A stretch of 64,000 bases of DNA, taken from Rhipicephalus microplus (lineage: Eukaryota > Arthropoda > Arachnida > Ixodida > Ixodidae). The translations under genes were made by a program, and so were the position numbers. Below, piece by piece: positions 56,473 through 64,000 of this stretch (positions within the stretch are counted from its first letter, which is position 1; every line of letters begins with the position of its first letter). Where the stretch lies: assembly GCF_043290135.1 (NCBI RefSeq), contig NC_134707.1, forward strand, positions 69,555,906-69,619,905. The letters are read 5' to 3'. A model generated the notes under the pieces. The model did not search any database. It had not been told where the DNA came from and saw only the letters and a program-made list of their open reading frames with translations.

Positions 56473-58608
56473 CTATCCTGTGTATTTCGAGCGGCGCTTG
56501 CGTCCTTTCTTGCGGTGCTCGCTCGACCTCTTCTTGTTTTTCCTTGTTCTTTTTCGGCGAGCCTGTTCCAACGACGGTATCTGAGGCAGCGTCTCAGCCA
56601 TCGTTATCACTTCCCACCCTGCCAACGGGTCATGACGTTCGACGGTTCCTGCCTGTTTATTTACCAGCTTGATCATGTCTCTACATTTTGCCTGGCTGGC
56701 CAACTCCGTCTCATTTACACTGTCGGTCGCTTGAGGTCATGCCGACGTAAGTCCAGTTGCTCGGCCCGTGAACTCATTCAACACGATGATCTTCTCATTC
56801 ATGGTCTCTTGTACCGCGGCTTTACTTTGGGCTCTAGTGAGGTCCGTCACGGGCGGCTCCTCCCTTGTATCTCGCGGTCGCTGGGTTGGCGAGGACTCTA
56901 TCTTAGGGTCTTCTCCCAAACTTTCCGGATCATTCGGTCCTCGCGCCCCGTCAATGTTTCCGATGACAAGGTCGTAAAGGGGGGTCGTCATACATAGAGC
57001 GGTAACCTTCCCGCTGAAGTATGGGGTTTCAACCTCAATCTCTGCTTCGATTATTTGTGAGGTTTAACGTCCCAAAACCACCATTTGATTATGAGAGACG
57101 CCGTAGTGGAGGGCTCCGGAAATTTTGACCACCTGGGGGATCTCTGCTTCGGGAAGCATCTGAACTGTACGGTCAATTAAGCAAACCGGTTTCGTTTTGC
57201 CGGTTAACTCACTTTCCCGTACCAAGTTTGTCCGCACGATAACAGTGGAGCTGCCGGTATCTCTTAAAACCGTAATATTTTTGCCCGCAACTTTTCCAGG
57301 CAGCGTTGGCATTCCTTTCGTAACACTGGTTGGCTGTTTTGACATTACAGCACCCACAATAGGAATTTTCTCCCCATTCTTCAACTCTACAAATCCATCG
57401 GTGACGGCATTAATATCAGATTTCGGTGCCGCTTGCACACAAGATACCTGGTGAGTTTGACTCACTTCGTTCCGACAAGCGTCTGCTTTGTGCCCAGTCT
57501 GACCACACTTAAAACATTTTACCGCCGTAGGGCTCGTAAAGATCGTTCGACAGTTTTTCGTGCGATGACCCACTCGGTTGCACAGAAAACATCGCGGAAT
57601 GCTCTCTGGTGCACGCTTCTTTTCTTCGGGTGCCAAATTTTTAGAATCTTCGGGACACTCCTTCTTGACCTTGGCCAAATTAGTTCCACCTTGCGCTTCC
57701 AAGAATTGATCAGCCAATTCAAGCATGTGTTCAAGTGACTTAGCTCTCCTCTCTTTCAAGTACAGCGACAGGCTTGCGTGGCAACTAGTAAGAAATTGTT
57801 CTGTAATTATAAGCTCTCTGAGCTCATCGTACTCCTGCGCTGTCCCTGAAAGTTCAATCCATCTGTCGAAATAGTGGCAAAGTCGGGCAGCATACTGCGT
57901 AGCCGTCTCACTATCAGCTGGCTTTCCTGTCCGAAATCTGTCCCGGAAACCTTCTACAGTAAACCTAAATCGCTTCAGCAAAGCAGCTTTCACCTTTGCA
58001 TAGTTGGCTGCATCGGTCGGCGTCAGCCTAGTGTACACACTGAGCGCTTCACCACTCAAGCAAGTACTCAAAGCAGTTGCCCATTGATGTTCCGGCCAAT
58101 TCTGGCTCCTCGCAATGGTCTCAAATTGGTGAAGGTACGCGTCAAGGTCGTCCTTCCTTTCATCAAACGCCACGAGCAGCTTGCTTGGGTTCAAGCGGAA
58201 GCCATGATCTTCCCGTTCGCTGCTTTCAACTCTAGGTTGGACCGGAGTTTCACTTCGCTGTTGCAAACGGAGCCGCTCGAGTTCTATCTCGTGCTGTCGC
58301 TGCCGTTCTCTTTCCTCCCTTTCTTCTTTCGCCCTTTCAGCTGCCAGTCTTTCTCTCTCCAGCTCCAACTTCAATTGCTGCTCTCTTTCTTCTCTCAGCT
58401 GTCGCTCCTTTGCCTCTCTTTCTTCTTTCGCCCTTTCAGCGGCCAACCTTTCTCTCTCCAACTCAGCTGCTTTTTCTTCCTTGGCCCTCTCAGCGGCCAA
58501 CTTCTCTCTCTCCACCGCCTCTTTCTCCTTCTGGCTTACCCACTTCCGTAGTTCGGCGCCAGAAAGCCCCATCTTCTCACCAAGAGCGACTAACTTTTCG
58601 AGATCCAT
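56473..58608 (-). pseudogene. gag-protease of internal domain B-1, split by a SINE
   Basis: The open frame from MDLEKLVALGEKMGLSGAEL (58608) runs about 515 codons. Approximate residue map: coiled coil 25-120; capsid-like 135-310, with a SCAN-like segment about 220-305 (ATQYAARLCHYFDRW, ELIITEQFLTSCHASL, SLEHMLELADQFLEAQ); knuckles CFLCNRVGHRTKNC at about 340 and CFKCGQTGHKADAC at about 365; protease active site LRDTGSSTVIV at about 448. The frame then enters a Ruka fragment and stops at 57064. The severed C-terminus (LYDLVIGNIDG onward, then the KR-rich tail ending at 56473) lies beyond it and has a TGA at 56737-56739 where element A has CGA. Domain-specific changes: Thr for Gly in SVYGRLTP, Thr for Arg in IREQFL. 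Confidence 0.92.
57050..57139 (-). mobile_element. 5'-truncated Ruka fragment inside the protease (B-1)
   Basis: 90 bp, the 3' end of Ruka (minus strand: CCCCCAGGTGGTC, TTTCCGGAGCCCTCCACTAC, GGTTTTGGGACGTTAAACC). It is flanked by the 12-bp target duplication ATCTCTGCTTCG at 57038-57049 and 57140-57151. Element A shows the empty site. Confidence 0.93.
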
Positions 58609-58793
58609 TGTGTCTCGCAACTCGCAAATAAAACCTTGCCGTGTGTAAAAAGTATCTTCCTAAATCAGTCTATCGGAACACTCCCCTGCACTCGTTAACG
58701 AGAACACTGAACAACACACAAAATCGTTCCGATAGCACTATCAACACTCGGGGCTCTTTCTCGCTACTTGGGACGCACTGTGCACCAAAAGGT

Positions 58794-58809
58794 CCTGTCG
58801 CGGACGCCA
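58794..58809 (-). other. primer binding site of internal domain B-1
   Basis: Same minus-strand sequence TGGCGTCCGCGACAGG and same 7-base gap to the LTR as in element A. Confidence 0.75.
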
Positions 58810-58816
58810 GATTAAT

Positions 58817-59946
58817 TGCCACACGTCCCCTTAATTAGGGAGGCAATCGCCGGGCTAATTCCAAGGGCCGAAGTTTCGACCCCCCGAACCGCACCACGAA
58901 AGCGTGGACAATTTAGAAGTGGTCCTTTTTGGCGCGCCAGCGGACGCCGGCTGTGGCCCAAAGAACACGTCAGAGCCGAGAGTTGATAAACAAAAACAGA
59001 ATTGTATTCTCAATAAAGGCAGATCAAAACAACACACCAGTATGCATACTCCACAACAGTTGAGTACAATAAGTCACCAAACGAACAACGTACTACACAG
59101 TACCATCAGCCACACTTGAAACAACGGACACAGACAACAATACGCACTACAATGCAGTCGCATTCATTGAACAACCAAGACACTTAAAGACTAAAGAGAT
59201 AGAAAACCTATTCAGTCCAAAGTTCTTGGAACAAAAGTCTGGATGATACTCTTCCGAGAATCACTCACTCAAAGTCCAGCGTTGTTGTCGTTCCGCTGCC
59301 CCTGAAGTTTCTCTTCCAGGAAACCTCGCGTCTTCAATTGGCCTCTCTCCAAACTTCAAACTTCTTCGCCGGAAACACGTCGGCTTCACACACGCAGCTG
59401 TTGCCACGCGTCTTCGCTCGATAGCGGTAGACACACGCTCTTGCCTGTAGCTCGAGCCTTCACCCCTCAGGTGGAAATCCTCTTCTTCTTCTCCTGCTTT
59501 GTCGCTACGGACAAAACCTTCGCCGACTACATGGCGGTATACCCTACGCGCTCTGGCGCTAACTTCCGTCTTCTCCTGATCTCTCGTCTCCGCTGCTCGG
59601 TGAAATACCTTCCGCGCGACATTCCAGAAGGTTCTCGTCGTTTCGTCGGCGCGATGCGCAGCGGAGGCTGGGAAGAGGGCGAGACGGTTGCAATGCCCTC
59701 CGCGTCGGATGACTCAACTCGGTATGACCACGCCGCTTTCCTTCTAGAAAACTCCAGTGCTTGCTCGGCCGCCGTTGTGGGGTGAGGAGGTTCGTCGGCG
59801 AAGCCACGCTTCCGAGGGGAGAGCGCGCGCCCGGGGAGCCTTGGATGTTTGTTTGCTTTTTTTTTCTTTTGACCTCCCGGCCTCTCTCCCGCGCGTTATC
59901 GCAAGAATTTGGCGGCGCGCCCATTTTTAGCGCTCGTTCTGTGACA
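58817..59946 (-). repeat. LTR B2 (middle, chimeric)
   Basis: About 1130 bp. Up to about 59192 it carries the B3 variants (TGCCACACG start, AAGTTTCGACC, ATGCATACTCC, GTACAATAAGTC, CACTTAAAGACTAAAG). From about 59275 on it carries the B1 variants (AAAGTCCAGCG, TTCACACACGCAG, GGAAATCCTCTTC, CTACATGGCGG, GGTGAAATACC, undeleted GTCGTTTCGTCGGCGCGATG). Two private changes: AACACGTCAG and CATTCATTGA. Confidence 0.93.
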
Positions 59947-60352
59947 CTGCCCCCAACTTTAAGAATATTATCTCATAATATTCAAAACCACACAAACGAG
60001 CGCGAACAGACACCACACTCTCTGAAAGACTGTAACACAAACCGTCGCTCATGACTCTTCACACTCGGAATAGATCCTAAATACAACTGTACATTGTAGT
60101 TCGATTCCACGACACATGAAATATAGCCACAGGTACATGACTACAACACTTCATCACACATTCCAAACAATACAAATGTATAAAGTTCTCTCATTTCAAC
60201 AATTACTAGACTCACATCATTACTATACATCACATCACCGAGACAAACATTTTGACTCACTCAACATACAGTTGCGACACAGGACAACAAGAACATTAAC
60301 ACAACATATGGCACTCAGCCCTGCCAAACACAATCCGATTCAACCTCAGTAC

Positions 60353-62488
60353 CTATCCTGTGTATTTCGAGCGGCGCTTGCGTCCTTTCTTGCGGTGCTC
60401 GCTCGACCTCTTCTTGTTTTTCCTTGTTCTTTTTCGGCGAGCCTGTTCCAACGACGGTATCTGAGGCAGCGTCTCAGCCATCGTTATCACTTCCCACCCT
60501 GCCAACGGGTCATGACGTTCGACGGTTCCTGCCTGTTTATTTACCAGCTTGATCATGTCTCTACATTTTGCCTGGCTGGCCAACTCCGTCTCATTTACAC
60601 TGTCGGTCGCTTGAGGTCATGCCGACGTAAGTCCAGTTGCTCGGCCCGTGAACTCATTCAACACGATGATCTTCTCATTCATGGTCTCTTGTACCGCGGC
60701 TTTACTTTGGGCTCTAGTGAGGTCCGTCACGGGCGGCTCCTCCCTTGTATCTCGCGGTCGCTGGGTTGGCGAGGACTCTATCTTAGGGTCTTCTCCCAAA
60801 CTTTCCGGATCATTCGGTCCTCGCACCCCGTCAATGTTTCCGATGACAAGGTCGTAAAGGGGGGTCGTCATACATAGAGCGGTAACCTTCCCGCTGAAGT
60901 ATGGGGTTTCAACCTCAATCTCTGCTTCGAATATTTGTGAGGTTTAACGTCCCAAAACCACCATTTGATTATGAGAGACGCCGTAGTGGAGGGCTCCGGA
61001 AATTTTGACCACCTGGGGGATCTCTGCTTCGGGAAGCATCTGAACTGTACGGTCAATTAAGCAAACCGGTTTCGTTTTGCCGGTTAACTCACTTTCCCGT
61101 ACCAAGTTTGTCCGCACGATAACAGTGGAGCTGCCGGTATCTCTTAAAACCGTAATATTTTTGCCCGCAACTTTTCCAGGCAGCGTTGGCATTCCTTTCG
61201 TAACACTGGTTGGCTGTTTTGACATTACAGCACCCACAATAGGAATTTTCTCCCCATTCTTCAACTCTACAAATCCATCGGTGACGGCATTAATATCAGA
61301 TTTCGGTGCCGCTTGCACACAAGATACCTGGTGAGTTTGACTCACTTCGTTCCGACAAGCGTCTGCTTTGTGCCCAGTCTGACCACACTTAAAACATTTT
61401 ACCGCCGTAGGGCTCGTAAAGATCGTTCGACAGTTTTTCGTGCGATGACCCACTCGGTTGCACAGAAAACATCGCGGAATGCTCTCTGGTGCACGCTTCT
61501 TTTCTTCGGGTGCCAAATTTTTAGAATCTTCGGGACACTCCTTCTTGACCTTGGCCAAATTAATTCCACCTTGCGCTTCCAAGAATTGATCAGCCAATTC
61601 AAGCATGTGTTCAAGTGACTTAGCTCTCCTCTCTTTCAAGTACAGCGACAGGCTTGCGTGGCAACTAGTAAGAAATTGTTCTCTAATTATAAGCTCTCTG
61701 AGCTCATCGTACTCCTGCGCTGTCCCTGAAAGTTCAATCCATCTGTCGAAATAGTGGCAAAGTCGGGCAGCATACTGCGTAGCCGTCTCACTATCAGCTG
61801 GCTTTCCTGTCCGAAATCTGTCCCGGAAACCTTCTACAGTAAACCTAAATCGCTTCAGCAAAGCAGCTTTCACCTTTGCATAGTTGGCTGCATCGGTCGG
61901 CGTCAGCCTACCGTACACACTGAGCGCTTCACCACTCAAGCAAGTACTCAAAGCAGTTGCCCATTGATGTTCCGGCCAATTCTGGCTCCTCGCAATGGTC
62001 TCAAATTGGTGAAGGTACGCGTCAAGGTCGTCCTTCCTTTCATCAAACGCCACGAGCAGCTTGCTTGGGTTCAAGCGGAAGCCATGATCTTCCCGTTCGC
62101 TGCTTTCAACTCTAGGTTGGACCGGAGTTTCACTTCGCTGTTGCAAACGGAGCCGCTCGAGTTCTATCTCGTGCTGTCGCTGCCGTTCTCTTTCCTCCCT
62201 TTCTTCTTTCGCCCTTTCAGCTGCCAGTCTTTCTCTCTCCAGCTCCAACTTCAATTGCTGCTCTCTTTCTTCTCTCAGCTGTCGCTCCTTTGCCTCTCTT
62301 TCTTCTTTCGCCCTTTCAGCGGCCAACCTTTCTCTCTCCAACTCAGCTGCTTTTTCTTCCTTGGCCCTCTCAGCGGCCAACTTCTCTCTCTCCACCGCCT
62401 CTTTCTCCTTCTGGCTTACCCACTTCCGTAGTTCGGCGCCAGAAAGCCCCATCTTCTCACCAAGAGCGACTAACTTTTCGAGATCCAT
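60353..62488 (-). pseudogene. gag-protease of internal domain B-2, split by the same SINE
   Basis: Near-identical to domain B-1. It has the same start (MDLEKLV at 62488), coiled coil, SCAN-like capsid, two CCHC knuckles and DTGSS protease, truncation at 60944 inside Ruka, and TGA at 60617-60619. It keeps the Gly of SVYGRLTP and Arg of IREQFL that element A also has, so these are the ancestral states and B-1 changed after the duplication. It has Ile for Thr in EAQGGTN and Val for Ala in DGARGPN as its own changes. It lies directly downstream of the 5' LTR B3 and would be the transcribed copy. Confidence 0.92.
60930..61019 (-). mobile_element. same Ruka fragment, duplicated with internal domain B-2
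   Basis: Identical position and 12-bp flanks (60918-60929 and 61020-61031) as 57050-57139. One base differs at the junction (GAATATTTG against GATTATTTG). Confidence 0.93.
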
Positions 62489-62673
62489 TGTGTCTCGCAA
62501 CTCGCAAATAAAACCTTGCCGTGTGTAAAAAGTATCTTCCTAAATCAGTCTATCGGAACACTCCCCTGCACTCGTTAACGAGAACACTGAACAACACACA
62601 AAATCGTTCCGATAGCACTATCAACACTCGGGGCTCTTTCTCGCTACTTGGGACGCACTGTGCACCAAAAGGT

Positions 62674-62689
62674 CCTGTCGCGGACGCCA
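62674..62689 (-). other. primer binding site of internal domain B-2
   Basis: Same 16 bases as in A and B-1, next to LTR B3. Confidence 0.75.
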
Positions 62690-62696
62690 GATTAAT

Positions 62697-63813
62697 TGCC
62701 ACACGTCCCCTTAATTAGGGAGGCAATCGCCGGGCTAATTCCAAGGGCCGAAGTTTCGACCCCCCGAACCGCACCACGAAAGCGTGGACAATTTAGAAGT
62801 GGTCCTTTTTGGCGCGCCAGCGGACGCCGGCTGTGGCCCAAAGAACAAGTCAGAGCCGAGAGTTGATAAACAAAAACAGAATTGTATTCTCAATAAAGGC
62901 AGATCAAAACAACACACCAGTATGCATACTCCACAACAGTTGAGTACAATAAGTCACCAAACGAACAACGTACTACACAGTACCATCAGCCACACTTGAA
63001 ACAACGGACACAGACAACAATACGCACTACAATGCAGTCGCATGCATTGAACAACCAAGACACTTAAAGACTAAAGAGATAGAAAACCTATTCAGTCCAA
63101 AGTTCTTGGAACAAAAGTCTGGATGATACTCTTCCGAGAATCACTCACTCAAAGTCAATTGTTGTTGTCGTTCCGCTGCCCCTGAAGTTTCTCTTCCAGG
63201 AAACCTCGCGTCTTCAATTGGCCTCTCTCCAAACTTCAAACTTCTTCGCCGGAAACACGTCGGCTTCAGACACGCAGCTGTTGCCACGCGTCGTCGCTCG
63301 ATAGCGGTAGACACACGCTCTTGCCTGTAGCTCGAGCCTTCACCCCTCAGGTGGAAGTCCTGTTCTTCTTCTCCTGCTTTGTCGCTACGGACAAAACCTT
63401 CGCCGACTACACGGCGGTATACCCTACGCGCTCGGGCGCCAACTTCCGTCTTCTCCTGATCTCTCGTCTCCGCTGCTCGGTTAAATACCTTCCGCGCGAC
63501 ATTCCAGAAGGTTCTCGTCATCGCGCAGGGGAGGCTGGGAAGAGGGCGAGACGGTTGGAATGCCCTCCGCGTCGGATGACTCAACTCGGTATGACCACGC
63601 CGCTTTCCTTCTAGAAAACTCCAGTGCTTGCTCGGCCGCCGTTGTGGGGTGAGGAGGTTCGTCGGCGAAGCCACGCTTCCGAGGGGAGAGCGCGCGCCCG
63701 GGGAGCCTTGGATGTTTGTTTTCTTTTTTTTTCTTTTGACCTCCCGGCCTCTTTCCCGCACGTTATCGCAAGAATTTGGCGGCGCGCCCATTTTTAGCGC
63801 TCGTTCTGTGACA
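62697..63813 (-). repeat. LTR B3 (rightmost; 5' LTR)
   Basis: About 1117 bp. It carries a small deletion relative to B1/B2 around 63520 (GTCATCGCGCAGGGGAGG). It is the only B LTR that retains the TATA-like TATTTAA. Confidence 0.92.
63481..63487 (-). promoter_or_regulatory. TATA-like box in LTR B3
   Basis: Complement of TATTTAA, in the same place as in both A LTRs (40993-40999, 44978-44984). In B1 and B2 it is TATTTCA. It is followed downstream on the minus strand by CGAGCAGCGGAGACGAGAG. Transcription start not determined. Confidence 0.4.
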
Positions 63814-64000
63814 ATGTGGAGCTAGCGAAACGGCCGCGAGCGCATCATGAAGCGCCCAATATACTCCAATGTAGCGTTGACGCACGCTCGGCACGGCGAC
63901 GCTATATTAGCATATCGCGAGCACTCTATATTCTGACGCCAGACGCGACAGGCGTGACCAGCGTCTGTCGGCGCGGCCCGATGGCAACCGGTGCGAAATG
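63814..64000 (+). repeat. satellite remainder and unassigned repeat-like sequence
   Basis: The first ~36 bases continue the interrupted satellite (GAGCTAGCGAAACGGCCGCG). From about 63856 the sequence is different and GC-rich (AATGTAGCGTTGACGCACGC, GACGCCAGACGCGACAGGCG) and looks repetitive, but the window ends before it can be classified. Confidence 0.5.

Larger units (their letters stand above)
54935..63813 (-). mobile_element. Gag-Pro-only LTR retrotransposon, tandem copy B (LTR-int-LTR-int-LTR)
   Basis: Three LTRs and two internal domains with a period of about 3.88 kb, flanked by one 5-bp target duplication ATGTG (54930-54934 and 63814-63818). A single duplication around the whole array shows it began as one insertion. 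Same family as element A: identical order of LTR, primer site, coiled-coil Gag, knuckles, protease, basic tail and polypurine tract, and again no RT, RNase H or integrase. The two internal domains differ at only a handful of positions by my hand count. Confidence 0.92.

Noticed and set aside
57874..58551. 225-codon plus-strand frames opposite gag (also 61754-62431, 43241-43699, 56236-56997)
   Set aside because: Mirror frames of the Glu/Lys/Arg-rich coiled coil on the other strand; no independent features.
54935..63813. The 3.88-kb tandem as a pure assembly duplication
   Set aside because: The three LTRs are distinguishable and the middle one is a block-wise chimera with private variants, which a simple assembly copy would not give; long-read confirmation is still desirable.

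Overview
The window looks like metastriate hard-tick (Ixodidae) nuclear DNA, most likely Rhipicephalus or a close relative. The evidence is several copies of a tRNA-derived SINE that I recognise as the tick Ruka family, tick-type RTE/BovB, I-clade and Penelope retroelements, AT-rich unique DNA and long microsatellites. I found no host protein-coding gene I can support with confidence. Two spots (10036-10800 and 47356-47613) are weak candidates for host exons.

Layout. 1-2983 is the 5' part of a decayed Ty3-type LTR retrotransposon on the minus strand (gag, protease, start of RT), cut off by the window edge on one side and a (TA)n tract on the other. 3915-7108 is a near full-length RTE/BovB LINE on the minus strand whose 5' end is a tRNA-like pol III promoter; a second, 5'-truncated RTE copy lies at 16930-18257 (+). 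An unnamed repeat occurs at 7140-8270 and 8485-8845, and the first copy is split by a 751-bp CR1/L2-like LINE with a perfect 8-bp target duplication. 11400-11850 and 54720-54934 hold a roughly 150-bp satellite-like repeat. 22991-23860 is a DNA transposon-like element with long terminal inverted repeats. 24170-24620, 33625-33870 and 51560-52330 are LINE ORF2 fossils, and 26185-27110 is a Penelope-like fossil with a GIY-YIG domain. 27221-33067 is an almost complete I-clade LINE (ORF1, then EN-RT-RNase H ORF2) bounded by a 16-20 bp target duplication and damaged by only one homopolymer frameshift and one TGA.

The most striking region is 40187-63813: two insertions of one LTR-retrotransposon family, with gag on the minus strand. 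Each has canonical TG..CA LTRs of about 1.12-1.15 kb, a primer binding site, a polypurine tract and 5-bp target duplications, but the internal domain is only about 2.8 kb. It encodes a coiled-coil/SCAN-like capsid/double-CCHC Gag joined to an aspartic protease and ending in a basic tail; there is no RT, RNase H or integrase. This is a non-autonomous Gag-Pro-only family that must have been moved in trans. The first insertion (40187-45326) is a simple LTR-internal-LTR. The second (54935-63813) is LTR-internal-LTR-internal-LTR. Its middle LTR is a chimera: its left part carries the variants of the rightmost LTR and its right part those of the leftmost LTR, which is the signature of unequal LTR-LTR crossing over. 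Both internal copies share the same Ruka insertion in the protease and the same CGA-to-TGA stop, so those lesions predate the duplication.

The remaining stretches (roughly 8.9-10.0, 11.9-16.9, 18.5-21.7, 24.6-26.2, 33.9-39.8, 45.3-54.7 kb) are mostly AT-rich DNA in which I see no gene, apart from scattered SINEs, hairpins and short tandem duplications. Coordinates of repeat edges are hand-read and may be off by a few bases.
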